A DNA stretch of 64,000 bases from assembly GCA_945904015.1 (NCBI GenBank), contig CAMDPK010000012.1:16206-80205 (forward strand), written 5' to 3'. The position numbers and the translations under genes were made by a program. This DNA comes from Candidatus Kuenenia stuttgartensis. GTDB taxonomy: Bacteria > Planctomycetota > Planctomycetia > Planctomycetales > Planctomycetaceae. A model generated the notes under the pieces. That model had not been told where the DNA came from and did not search any database. It saw only the letters and a program-made list of their open reading frames with translations. Positions 16,696-26,027 of the stretch are shown piece by piece (position 1 is the first letter of the stretch; every line of letters starts with the position of its first letter).

Positions 16696-19600
16696 ATGCC
16701 GTTGACGGTTGACCAATTCACTCAGCGATTGACCTCGTCGGGAGTGATGTCGGCGGATGATCTGCGGGATTGGATCGCGGCGGTGCCGATCGAGAAGCGG
16801 TCCAGTGACGGTGAGCAATTGGCTCGCGAGTTGGTCAAGCAAAGGCGGCTGACGGCGTGGCAGGCTCAGGCGATTTATCAGGGCAAGGGAGCGTCGCTGA
16901 CGTTTGGCAACTATCTAATCCTCGACAAGCTGGGGCAGGGGGGCATGGGGATGGTGCTCAAGGCCGAGCATCAGCGGATGAAGCGCGTCGTCGCGCTCAA
17001 GGTGCTCTCGCCCGATGCGGTCAAGACGCCTGATGCCGTGAGGCGGTTCGAGCGGGAAGTGCAGGCGGCGGCGAAGCTCGAACATCCCAACATCGTTACC
17101 GCCTACGACGCTGACCGAGCGAACAACACGACGTTTCTCGTGATGCAGTTCGTCGATGGCGATGACTTGTCGGCGATCGTGAAGAAGTCGGGGCCGATGG
17201 CGGTGGATCGCGCGGTCGATTGTGTGCTGCAGGCGGCGCGCGGCTTGGAGTTCGCTCATCAGCAAGGGGTCATTCATCGAGACATCAAGCCGCACAACTT
17301 GCTGCTGGGCAAAGACGGTGTGCTGAAGATTCTCGACATGGGGCTGGCTCGCATCGAAGACCCCACCGGCAGTTCGCACGAAGCGACGCTGACCGGGACC
17401 GGCGCGGTGATGGGGACCATCGACTACATGTCGCCGGAGCAGGCGCTCGACACGAAGACGGCGGATGCTCGCAGCGATATTTATTCGCTGGGCTGCACGC
17501 TGTTTTATCTGGTGACCGGAGGCGTGCCGTATCCGGCCGACACGGTGATGAAGCGGCTGCTGGCGCATCGCGAGACACCGATTCCGTCGTTGGTCGTGGC
17601 CGACGCTGCCAGCGTCGGAGCGGACGCTAGCAGCGTCCGCCACGCGGCGCTCGACGCTCTCTTCCGCAAGATGGTCGCGAAGAAGCCACAGGATCGGCAG
17701 CGGTCGATGACCGAGGTCATCGCAGAACTGCAACGCTGCCTGACCTCGCCTGTGACGGCTCCGATTCCGGTAGTCACACCGTCTGAGGACACGAACTTCA
17801 GCGACTTCCTGGCGATGATTTCTCAGCCGGGCAACTCAGTCACGTCGGCGGCTTCGCAAGCGGTGACGAAGGTCACGAGCATGTTGCCACACTCGCGCGC
17901 GACATCGGCGGACGCGGCGACAGTGCAATATCGAGAGGGCGTGTCCGACACCGACCCACAGACTCTGTCGAGCGTGACCGAAGCCGAGGAACTGCGGCGA
18001 AGCGGCCGTCAGAAGTTGCGGGGCCGAAACGCGCTGTTGGTGAGTATCGGCGTCTTGCTGTTAGTGCTCGGAGTTTGGGGACTGTTTCGTACTCCGCAGG
18101 GAACCGTGCGTTTTGAGATCACTGACAAACTGATCGAAGTGACGGTCGGCGAAACCGGTCGCGTCGTGAAGGGCGTCACCGAAAAAGATGTCCGGCTGCC
18201 GCTGGGCCAGCATGTGTTGCGTATCCATCGAGACGACCTCGCGTTTGACACCGATCCGTTCGAGGTGACGAAGGGCGAGAACGTCCCGATCAAAGTCGAA
18301 CGAGTCGGCCGCCGCGTGCGAGCCATGCAAGGCAACACGCTGCTCGGACACAAAGAATCGTCAAGGGCTGACGCCGTTGTGGGAAGCCCGCCGCCACCCG
18401 CCAAGGCTCCGTTCAACACCAGGCAAGCTCGCGCGCATCAAGAGGCGTGGGCCAAGTCTCTCGGCGTGCCGGTCGAGCACACCAACAGCATCGGCATGAA
18501 GTTCGTGCTCATCCCGCCGGGAGAGTTCCTGATGGGCAGTACGGCGGCCGAGATTGAAGCGGCACTCGCCGTCGCAGGCGGGGACGAGAACTGGAAGATC
18601 TACATCAACAGCGAAGCCCCGCAGCATAAAGTGATCCTCACGAAACCGGTCTACCTTGGCATCCATGAAGTCACTCAAGCCGAGTATGAAAAGGTGATGG
18701 GGCAGAATCCGTCCCACTTCGCTCCGCGGGGTGCTGGGAAAGAGGCCGTCGCCGGAATGGACACGACTCGACACCCGGTGGAGATGGTGACTTGGAACGA
18801 TGTGGCGGAGTTCTGTACCAAGCTGAGCGAGCGAGAGAAGCTGAAGCCGTTCCAATTTGGACTTCGGGCTGGCGAAACCGTGCCGATCAAGGGGATCGGC
18901 TACCGCTTGGCGACGGAGGCGGAATGGGAGTTTGCGTGTCGCGCAGGAACGACGGCGAAGTACTGGAGCGGCGACAAGGACGAAGACTTGGCGCGAGCCG
19001 GCTGGTTCGTTGGGAACTGGGGCGGTCGCACGCACGCGGTCGGAGAATTGATTGCGAATCCATTCGGGCTCTTCGACATTCACGGGAATGTCTACGAGTG
19101 GGTGCAGGACGTGTGGGAGCCGATCCACTACGGACAGTTTCAAGGCAATCCCGCACTCGACCCAAGCGGCCCAATTAACGGACCATCTTCCGCTGGTTCC
19201 CTGCGCGTGGTCCGGGGCGGTCGGGGCTTCCCCGCGTACTACTGCCATGCGTCGAATCGCAACGCCGCTGACCCGGTGACCCGTTTCAACCTCCTCGGTT
19301 TTCGGGTGTCGCTGGTGGTAGATGCCGTGCGTCAGGCGGTGAAGTTGACCGGGACGGCGGTGCCCAAGCCGGGGGCGACCGACCCCGACCGCCGCGCGGC
19401 GACGTACATTCTTTCCGTCGGTGGGAGGGTGAAGATCAATGAGATCGAGCAGGACTACACCGACGTTCGTGAGCTGCCGAAATCACGCTTCCGGCTGACG
19501 TCCGTCTGGGTCAATGATTCCCAACAAATGACCGACGCGGGCTTGGCGGCGTGTGAAGGCTGCCAGCATTTGATCCAACTGTCATTGTTCCATGTCGCCG

Positions 19601-21003
19601 TGGGTGAAGCCGGACTCAAATCATTTCGTGAGTGTCGGAACCTCAAATTTCTGCAATTGATCGACACGCAAGTCACCGATGAGGCGTTGGCTCACTTCAA
19701 GAATTGTCGGCAACTGACCACAGTGGAGTTGTCAAAATACGAACTGACCGATGCCGGCATTGCCACGTTCAAAGATTGCAAAAACTTGGAAACACTCTCG
19801 GTCGTTGCGACACAATTCAGCGACAACGGCCTGAGCCATTTCAAAGAGTGCAAAGAACTCCAGAGATTCGTGATTCACATTGCTCCGATGGGCGACGCCG
19901 GCCTCCTCCATTTGCAGAGCTTTCCGAAGCTCACTCAGATTTCCTTGTCAAAGGTTTCGGTGACCAACGCTGGCCTTGCGGCTCTACAAAAGATCCCTCA
20001 ATTGACTTCGCTCAGTCTCTCTGAGCTACCCCTGGACGATGCCGCCGTCGAGCCTCTCAAAAAGCTGACCAAGCTCACCGATCTCAGGTTGATCCAAACC
20101 AAGCTGACCTCTGCTGGCATCGCCGAACTGAAGAAGGCATTGCCGAATTGCAAGATCGAATGGGACGACGCGAAGCCAGCGGACGGCGACCCCGTGACCA
20201 ACGACGACCCCGACCGGCGCGCGGCGACATACATTCTGTCCGTCGGCGGGAAGGTGGGGATCAATGAGATTCCGCAGGAGTACACCGACGTTCGCGAGTT
20301 GCCGAAGTCACGCTTCCGGCTGACGTCGATCTCGGTGAGTGACTGTCCGAAAATCAGCGACGCGGGACTGGCCGCGTGTCGGGGCTGCCAGCATCTGACG
20401 CAGCTTACGATGGTCGCCCCCATCGGCAATGCGGGGTTGGAGCCATTTCGCGAATGTAAAAACCTGAAGGTTCTGGTGCTCTATTTCACGAAAGTGACGG
20501 ACGCGGGACTGGCCTACTTCAGCGGCTGTCGTGATCTCACAAATCTGGTCATCCTGGAGGGAAGTCTGGTCACGGACCTCGGCCTGGCGAACTTCAAGGA
20601 CTGCACGAAATTGGAATCCCTCGGACTGTCTCGTCTACAGATGACCGAGAAGGGGATCGGCCATTTCCGAGATTGCCAGAACCTGCGAACTTTCAGTGTT
20701 AGCAATTCCTCGTTGGGTGACGCAGCGTTCGCGCAACTGAAGAGCTTCCCGAAGTTAGATCAGATCAGTTTCGCCAGCGACCAAGTGACCAATGCTGGTC
20801 TCGCCACTCTTCCGATTCTGAAAGAGTTGACGTTGCTGAGCCTCTCCGGAACGCAATTCGATGACGCCGGTGTCGAGCATTTCAAAAAACTGACCAAGCT
20901 CACTAGCCTGCATTTGGTCCAAAACAAGCTGACATCGGCAGGCCTCGCCGAACTGAGGAAGGCGCTGCCGGACTGCAAGATCGAGACGGACGTGAAGCCA
21001 TAA
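16696..21003 (+). CDS. Transmembrane Ser/Thr kinase 2, with FGE-sulfatase and duplicated LRR modules
   Basis: A 1435-residue protein with the same start context as kinase 1. It has the shared N-terminal region (1-70), LGQGGMG near 80, HRDIKP near 195, DMG near 214 and MSPEQA. A palindrome-encoded insert (ADAASVGADASSVRH) lies near 300-316. The membrane helix is at about 444-465, followed by the juxtamembrane beta domain also seen in kinase 1. Residues from about 572 to 874 are a formylglycine-generating-enzyme/SUMF1-like domain (NSIGMKFVLIPPGEFLMGS at its start, YRLATEAEWEFACRAG, NVYEWVQD, and GFRVSLV at the end). Two copies of an LRR module follow (from about 896 and 1170), each opening DPDRRAATYILSVGG. 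FGE-like domains in such kinases are often non-enzymatic ligand binders; I cannot tell here. Confidence 0.9.
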   Translation: MPLTVDQFTQRLTSSGVMSADDLRDWIAAVPIEKRSSDGEQLARELVKQRRLTAWQAQAIYQGKGASLTFGNYLILDKLGQGGMGMVLKAEHQRMKRVVALKVLSPDAVKTPDAVRRFEREVQAAAKLEHPNIVTAYDADRANNTTFLVMQFVDGDDLSAIVKKSGPMAVDRAVDCVLQAARGLEFAHQQGVIHRDIKPHNLLLGKDGVLKILDMGLARIEDPTGSSHEATLTGTGAVMGTIDYMSPEQALDTKTADARSDIYSLGCTLFYLVTGGVPYPADTVMKRLLAHRETPIPSLVVADAASVGADASSVRHAALDALFRKMVAKKPQDRQRSMTEVIAELQRCLTSPVTAPIPVVTPSEDTNFSDFLAMISQPGNSVTSAASQAVTKVTSMLPHSRATSADAATVQYREGVSDTDPQTLSSVTEAEELRRSGRQKLRGRNALLVSIGVLLLVLGVWGLFRTPQGTVRFEITDKLIEVTVGETGRVVKGVTEKDVRLPLGQHVLRIHRDDLAFDTDPFEVTKGENVPIKVERVGRRVRAMQGNTLLGHKESSRADAVVGSPPPPAKAPFNTRQARAHQEAWAKSLGVPVEHTNSIGMKFVLIPPGEFLMGSTAAEIEAALAVAGGDENWKIYINSEAPQHKVILTKPVYLGIHEVTQAEYEKVMGQNPSHFAPRGAGKEAVAGMDTTRHPVEMVTWNDVAEFCTKLSEREKLKPFQFGLRAGETVPIKGIGYRLATEAEWEFACRAGTTAKYWSGDKDEDLARAGWFVGNWGGRTHAVGELIANPFGLFDIHGNVYEWVQDVWEPIHYGQFQGNPALDPSGPINGPSSAGSLRVVRGGRGFPAYYCHASNRNAADPVTRFNLLGFRVSLVVDAVRQAVKLTGTAVPKPGATDPDRRAATYILSVGGRVKINEIEQDYTDVRELPKSRFRLTSVWVNDSQQMTDAGLAACEGCQHLIQLSLFHVAVGEAGLKSFRECRNLKFLQLIDTQVTDEALAHFKNCRQLTTVELSKYELTDAGIATFKDCKNLETLSVVATQFSDNGLSHFKECKELQRFVIHIAPMGDAGLLHLQSFPKLTQISLSKVSVTNAGLAALQKIPQLTSLSLSELPLDDAAVEPLKKLTKLTDLRLIQTKLTSAGIAELKKALPNCKIEWDDAKPADGDPVTNDDPDRRAATYILSVGGKVGINEIPQEYTDVRELPKSRFRLTSISVSDCPKISDAGLAACRGCQHLTQLTMVAPIGNAGLEPFRECKNLKVLVLYFTKVTDAGLAYFSGCRDLTNLVILEGSLVTDLGLANFKDCTKLESLGLSRLQMTEKGIGHFRDCQNLRTFSVSNSSLGDAAFAQLKSFPKLDQISFASDQVTNAGLATLPILKELTLLSLSGTQFDDAGVEHFKKLTKLTSLHLVQNKLTSAGLAELRKALPDCKIETDVKP
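17596..17643. repeat. 48 bp palindrome in frame in kinase 2
   Basis: GTGGCCGACGCTGCCAGCGT on the left pairs with CGGACGCTAGCAGCGTCCGCCAC-type sequence on the right. It is the same element, in the same codon position, as 13344-13391. The two differ mainly in paired arm bases, which preserve base pairing. Confidence 0.85.
19384..21000 (+). repeat. Tandem duplication of a cap-plus-LRR module in kinase 2
   Basis: The module beginning DPDRRAATYILSVGG at 19384 recurs at 20206, giving a period of about 822 bp. Both copies share the following TDVRELPKSRFRLTS, eight LRRs and a C-cap reading AELKKALPNCKIE or AELRKALPDCKIE. DNA similarity is highest at the module starts and ends. Confidence 0.82.
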
Positions 21004-21039
21004 AGCAAATGGTTCGCAACAATCTCTTGATGTCACACC

Positions 21040-21097
21040 AGCACGACGCGCCAGCGAGTGATTTTTCATGAACAACCACTCGCTGGCGCGTCGTGCT
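21040..21097. repeat. Palindrome with perfect 21 bp arms, 3' of kinase 2
   Basis: AGCACGACGCGCCAGCGAGT plus G at 21040 pairs perfectly with the stretch ending CGCTGGCGCGTCGTGCT at 21097. It is the same family as 13727-13788 and 16101-16174. It lies in the 255 bp gap between kinases 2 and 3, which holds no gene that I can see. Confidence 0.85.
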
Positions 21098-21258
21098 AGA
21101 GTCCCGTGAGTCAAGGAAGTGATCCTGGCCTTGTTCCTCGACGAATTCAGACTCTTGAAATGAGCGTCCCGAAGTGACTCTGAAATCGAAGGCGGCCTTT
21201 TGATAAGCTCGGCACCGTGGCTGAACCGTGGAATCCAACACGCCCGACAATTCACATC

Positions 21259-23499
21259 ATGCCTCTCTCACGTGACGAATTCACTCAGCAACTGACGGCC
21301 AGCGGACTGCTGGACGCGGCTTCCGTCGCGGCAAGCTTTTCGTGCCTGCCGCCCGACAAACAGCCACAGGACGGCGAAGCGTTGGCTCGTGAACTGGTCA
21401 TGCAAAAGAAGCTGACCAAGTTTCAGGCGGATCAGATCTTCGCTGGCAAAGGGCCGTCGCTGGTGCTGGGGAATTATGTGATTCTCGGCAAGCTTGGGCA
21501 GGGGGGCATGGGAGTCGTTTACAAGGCCAAGCATCGGCGGATGGATCGCATCGTGGCCTTGAAAGTCTTGTCGCCGAGGATCGCGGGGCGTCCGGAATTG
21601 ACTCAGCGGTTCGAGCGTGAAGTGCAGGCGGCAGCGAAGTTGACGCATCCGAACATCGTCAAGGCGTTGGACGCGGAACTGGACGGCGCGCGGCGGTTCC
21701 TGGTGATGGAGTACGTTGAAGGAGCCGACTTGCTGGCGTTGGTGCGGCGCTGTGGCAAGCTGCCAGTTCGTTTGGTGATCGACTTCATGCGGCAGGCCGC
21801 GCTGGGACTGGACTACGCGCACCATCAGGGGATCGTGCATCGCGACATCAAGCCATCGAACTTGCTGCGCGATCGGACGGGGACGATCAAGATTCTGGAT
21901 CTCGGCCTGGCGCGGATGGCGGTGGCGGACGGAGCGGCGGAACTCACTTCGACGGGAGCGGCGATCGGCACGGTCGATTACATGGCTCCCGAACAAGCGG
22001 CCGACTCACGGCATGCGGACGCTCGTGCCGACATCTACAGCTTGGGGATCACGCTCTGGTTTCTGCTGACCGCTCGATTGGCCTACGAGGGAGACTCGGC
22101 GATGGCCAAGCTGCTGGCTCACAGCGAGTCGCCGATTCCGTCACTGCTCAACGCGCGGCCGGAGGTGCCTCCCGAACTGGAGCGCATCTTTCAGAAGATG
22201 GTGGCCAAGCAACCGGATCAGCGGTACTCGTCGATGGCCGAGGTCGCCGCTGACTTGGAGCGCTGCCTGCCCTTAGTTCTGGTGACGGCGGATGAGCCGG
22301 ATGTTCTCTCGGCTGTCTTCGATGAGTCGCCGACGGAGACGGGTGATTCGACCGTGGCCTACCAATTTCCAGCCGCCGACAAAGAGACGATGTCGCACAT
22401 CTCGACCAAGAGTTTGTGGGAACAAGTCGGTGGCGATGCGAACCGTCTTCAAGGCAACGGGCAACGGCGACTCAAGTGGGGAATAGCCGCCTTGGCGCTG
22501 ACGGTCGGAGGAATCGCCATTGTTTGGCAGGCCGATCCGTTCGGGCGCAACCCCCGCGAAGAGAGCAACCCGCCAGCTAAACAAGCCGCGAACAATCCAA
22601 CAGTCGGAAACACAGAGGCCGGGACAAAGCCTGATGAGCCGGTCATGAAGAGCACGAAGGATGTCGCCGTCGCTTCACCGACACCCACCGAGCAGAAAAC
22701 TGTGCCGACTCCGCCTGTTGTCAAAGTCGAACCTCCGCGCGACACGGCCGAGCATGCACGGCAGCGTGTGGCCGAACTCAACACGATCTTGGAAGCGCAG
22801 CCGCAAGACATTCGCGCCTTGCAAGAACGCAACAAGTGGAACCGACAGCTTGGTCAGTGGCGCGAGGCGGCGGCGGATTTGGAGTTGCTTGCCGATCTCG
22901 CCGAGAAGCGGTCGATCTTGCGGATGCAGGTGGCGTACATCGCGGCGCTCGGCGGCGACCTCGAATGCTATCGCCGCTCCTGCCGCGCGATGCTCGACCA
23001 GTTCGGCGATTCGGACAACTTGGAAGACTTGGAACGAGTCTGCAAAGCTCCGCTACTCATTGAGGGCGAATTCAAAATCGCTGACCTGCCGTTGGAGCGG
23101 TTTGAGAAAATGATCAAGCCGGACGAACCGGACAAAGGCCCGACCTACTGGGCCTGCACCACGCGAGCGTACGTCGCCAGCCGCGCGCGGCAACCGGCCG
23201 AAGCGCTCGACTGGCTGGCGAAGCGACCAATCGGCGAATATGCGATGCATCTCTACGGCTACCAGCAGTTGGTCAAAGCGCAGGCGTTGCATCAACTCGG
23301 ACGCGGCGAAGAGGCTCGTGAGGCGTTCGACACGGCGGTCTCGATGATGCCGGCCGAGCTGTTGCAACTGCTCGATGGCCCGAACGACTCAGATCGGCTC
23401 ATCCTCGAATCCTCGACGCACGGTGACTGGCTGATCCTCGCCCTCTTGAAGCGACAAACCGAAGCGGTGCTGAAAAGTCCGCCCGCCAAACCACAATAG
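21259..23499 (+). CDS. Transmembrane Ser/Thr kinase 3, with TPR-like extracytoplasmic tail
   Basis: A 746-residue protein; the ATG at 21259 gives [18 protein letters not shown], aligned with the other kinases, although no clear Shine-Dalgarno sequence precedes it. Core motifs are LGQGGMG near 80, [10 protein letters not shown] near 195, DLG near 214 and MAPEQA. The membrane helix is at about 404-424 ([16 protein letters not shown]). A Pro/Thr/Lys-rich linker follows. The tail from about 495 to the end is alpha-helical with repeated Ala/Leu patterns (LREQ-like helices, [29 protein letters not shown]), consistent with tetratricopeptide-like repeats. It lacks the palindrome inserts of kinases 1 and 2. 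Confidence 0.88.
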   Translation: MPLSRDEFTQQLTASGLLDAASVAASFSCLPPDKQPQDGEALARELVMQKKLTKFQADQIFAGKGPSLVLGNYVILGKLGQGGMGVVYKAKHRRMDRIVALKVLSPRIAGRPELTQRFEREVQAAAKLTHPNIVKALDAELDGARRFLVMEYVEGADLLALVRRCGKLPVRLVIDFMRQAALGLDYAHHQGIVHRDIKPSNLLRDRTGTIKILDLGLARMAVADGAAELTSTGAAIGTVDYMAPEQAADSRHADARADIYSLGITLWFLLTARLAYEGDSAMAKLLAHSESPIPSLLNARPEVPPELERIFQKMVAKQPDQRYSSMAEVAADLERCLPLVLVTADEPDVLSAVFDESPTETGDSTVAYQFPAADKETMSHISTKSLWEQVGGDANRLQGNGQRRLKWGIAALALTVGGIAIVWQADPFGRNPREESNPPAKQAANNPTVGNTEAGTKPDEPVMKSTKDVAVASPTPTEQKTVPTPPVVKVEPPRDTAEHARQRVAELNTILEAQPQDIRALQERNKWNRQLGQWREAAADLELLADLAEKRSILRMQVAYIAALGGDLECYRRSCRAMLDQFGDSDNLEDLERVCKAPLLIEGEFKIADLPLERFEKMIKPDEPDKGPTYWACTTRAYVASRARQPAEALDWLAKRPIGEYAMHLYGYQQLVKAQALHQLGRGEEAREAFDTAVSMMPAELLQLLDGPNDSDRLILESSTHGDWLILALLKRQTEAVLKSPPAKPQ

Positions 23500-23520
23500 T
23501 TCGGATTGTTCATCCCGCTG

Positions 23521-23742
23521 TTGATCCCGGAGGGATGCCAGCCATTAGCCGGGGGTTGAGTCCGCTACGGCGGACGATACCCCCGGTTGAGTTCGCCAGT
23601 GTTTCGCATCCCGGAGGGATGCCAGCCACGTCAAGTTCTTGCGGGCAGATTCCGACGCTGGCATCCCTCCGGGATGCAAATTCAATCGTGTTCTCCGACC
23701 TGCGCTCAACCCCCGGCTAATGGCTACGATCCCTCCGGGATA
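23521..23742. repeat. Large nested palindromic region between kinases 3 and 4
   Basis: Outer arms (about 23525-23560 and 23704-23740) contain CCGGAGGGATGCCAGCCATT and GGGGGTTGAG with their complements. Inner arms around 23607-23630 and 23656-23680 repeat the CATCCCGGAGGGATGCCAGC motif. It fills nearly all of the 295 bp gap, and I see no coding sequence in it. Confidence 0.8.
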
Positions 23743-23794
23743 AACCACAACAGGCTCACCGCCGATGACGATGGTCCCTCAAGGAGAAATCTCA

Positions 23795-25879
23795 ATGGGC
23801 CTGTCGGTGGATCAGTTTCTTGAGCGGCTCAATTCGTCGGGGCTGCTTGTCGTGGACGAAGTGCGGAAGGTGCTCGCGTCGTTTCCGATTGAGAACCGGC
23901 CAAACAGTGGCGAGGACTTGGCTCGCGTGTTGGTCGAACGGAAAGTGCTCACCGAATTTCAGGCACATGCTGTTCTCGATCCGCACGGACAGCGGTTGGG
24001 ACTCGGTCAGTATGTGATTCTCGACAAGATCGGCCAGGGGGGCATGGGGTCGGTCTTCAAAGCGCTGCATCGGCACATGCGACGTGAGGTCGCGCTCAAG
24101 GTGCTGCACGCTGATCTCGCCGAGTCCCCTGATGCTCTGGAACGGTTTTGGCGCGAGATGCGAGCCGGTGGAAAGCTGAACCATCCGCACATTGTTCCGA
24201 CTCTCGACGCCGATCAAGTCGGCGACACGATGTTCTTGGTGATGGAGTACGTTCCGGGAACGAACCTTGCGTTGCTGGTCGGACAGAATGGCCCGCTGCC
24301 AATCGAGCAGGCTCTGCGGTATGCGGCTCATGCGGCGGAGGGCTTGGCTCACGCGCACGATCAAGGAGTCATTCACCGCGACATCAAGCCCAGCAACCTG
24401 CTGTGCGACGAACGCGGCAATGTGCGTGTGTTGGACTTGGGCTTGGCCCGCTTCGTCGCCGATGGGCACTCGCAGCAGACACAATTGACCGGAACTGGTG
24501 AATTGCTGGGGACTGTGGACTACATGGCTCCCGAACAGGCGCTGAGCACTCGGAAGGCGGATGCTCGTTCCGACATCTACAGCCTCGGATGCACGTTGGC
24601 GTACTTGTTGACCGGCCAGCCACCTTTTTCCGGCGAATCTGTGTTGAAGCGTTTGATGGCTCATCGCGACACGCCGGTCCCATCGCTGTGCGACATGCGT
24701 CATGACGTGCCCGATGCGGTCAATCAGATCTTCCAGAAGATGGTCGCCAAGCAGCCGGCCGATCGCTACCAGTCGATGCGCGAGTTGCTTGCCGATCTCG
24801 AACCGCTGGTCGGTTCGAGCCACCCTCGTTCGAGATGGGTGAAGCGCGGCGTGTTGGCGGTTGTGGCGGCCAGCGTGTTGGTCGCCGGGGTGATGTTCGC
24901 TCGACATCGCGGCGTGGACGAACCGGAGAAACTGGACGAGCCGTTCAAGATCGTTCAGCCCGTTGTGCCGCCATCGGTGGCGATCGCTCCATTCGATGGC
25001 CCGCAGGCAGAGACGCATCAAGCCGCATGGTCCAAGTCCCTCAACCAGCCGGTGGAAACCACGAACGGCATCGGCATGAAACTGCGACTGATCCCGCCGG
25101 GCGAATTTCAGCAAGGGGCGAGCGAGCAGGAGGTCGAAGAATTCTCAAACCTCGAGGGCCGCTCGCTCGCGACCGACGGTCCGCAACATCGAGTCAGACT
25201 GACTCAGCCGTTCTACATCGGCGTTTCGGAAGTGACGCAGGCTGAGTATCAAACCGTCATCGGCAGCAATCCGTCAATGTTCTCGCCGACCGGCGAGTTT
25301 GCGGCGCGCGTCGCCGACAGCGAGACAACACAACTTCCGGTCGAAAACGTGACATGGTTCGATGCGGTCGAGTTCTGCAACGCGCTGAGCCTGCGCGAGA
25401 AACTGACAACCTGCTACGAGCGACTCGACGATCAGGTGACGATCGTTGCCGGCACCGGCTATCGCTTGCCGACCGAAGCGGAATGGGAATTCGCGTGCCG
25501 CGCGGGGACGGAATCGCCGTGGTCGTTCGGCAAGCAGGACGCAGCGTTCGAGCAGTTTGCCTGGGCCGCGACCAACAGCGAATTCCACAGTCGTCCCGTG
25601 GGCCAACTCGCGCCGAATCCATTCCAGCTCCGCGACCTGCACGGCAACCTGTGGGAATGGTGCCAAGATGCTTTTGATCCGCGCTACTACGAATCGCTCA
25701 CCGAGCCAATCACCGTCGATCCCACCGGCCCGGCACCGGCCAGCGTTCGCTGCATGCGCGGTGGCGTGTGGGACAACTCCATTCGACTCTGTCGTTCCGC
25801 CCACCGCGGCGCGAACCAGCCGACCGCTCGCAATGCCAGCATCGGATTCCGCGTCGTGCGGACGATCCCTCGGCCGTAG
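23795..25879 (+). CDS. Transmembrane Ser/Thr kinase 4, with FGE-sulfatase domain
   Basis: A 694-residue protein. The start at 23795 follows AAGGAG with good spacing and gives MGLSVDQFLERLNSSGLL. Core motifs are IGQGGMG near 79, [15 protein letters not shown] near 196, DLG near 215 and MAPEQAL. The membrane helix is at about 349-370 (GVLAVVAASVLVAGVMF). Residues from about 406 to the end are an FGE-sulfatase/SUMF1-like domain (NGIGMKLRLIPPGEFQQGA, VTQAEYQTVIGSNPS, YRLPTEAEWEFACRAG, NLWEWCQDAF, GFRVVRT). It has no LRR. The FGE domain is clearly homologous to that of kinase 2, with a similar linker before it (TNGIGMK against TNSIGMK). Confidence 0.9.
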   Translation: MGLSVDQFLERLNSSGLLVVDEVRKVLASFPIENRPNSGEDLARVLVERKVLTEFQAHAVLDPHGQRLGLGQYVILDKIGQGGMGSVFKALHRHMRREVALKVLHADLAESPDALERFWREMRAGGKLNHPHIVPTLDADQVGDTMFLVMEYVPGTNLALLVGQNGPLPIEQALRYAAHAAEGLAHAHDQGVIHRDIKPSNLLCDERGNVRVLDLGLARFVADGHSQQTQLTGTGELLGTVDYMAPEQALSTRKADARSDIYSLGCTLAYLLTGQPPFSGESVLKRLMAHRDTPVPSLCDMRHDVPDAVNQIFQKMVAKQPADRYQSMRELLADLEPLVGSSHPRSRWVKRGVLAVVAASVLVAGVMFARHRGVDEPEKLDEPFKIVQPVVPPSVAIAPFDGPQAETHQAAWSKSLNQPVETTNGIGMKLRLIPPGEFQQGASEQEVEEFSNLEGRSLATDGPQHRVRLTQPFYIGVSEVTQAEYQTVIGSNPSMFSPTGEFAARVADSETTQLPVENVTWFDAVEFCNALSLREKLTTCYERLDDQVTIVAGTGYRLPTEAEWEFACRAGTESPWSFGKQDAAFEQFAWAATNSEFHSRPVGQLAPNPFQLRDLHGNLWEWCQDAFDPRYYESLTEPITVDPTGPAPASVRCMRGGVWDNSIRLCRSAHRGANQPTARNASIGFRVVRTIPRP

Positions 25880-25883
25880 CCAT

Positions 25884-25938
25884 CCGCCTTCGGCGGACCA
25901 GAGCGTGGGTTCTCGCCACCTGCCGCCCACGCTCTGGC
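25884..25938. repeat. Short palindromic elements after kinase 4
   Basis: A small hairpin CCGCCTTCGGCGG is followed by an inverted pair CCAGAGCGTGGG (25898-25909) and CCCACGCTCTGG (25926-25937). It lies directly after the kinase 4 stop and could terminate transcription. Confidence 0.65.
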
Positions 25939-26027
25939 GAGGCGTGGTGACGTTGCCGCCCCGACAAACGAGATGACATTCATTGTCGATTCGATACGAT
26001 CACGTCCCATCGCTTCTGGAACCTCGC

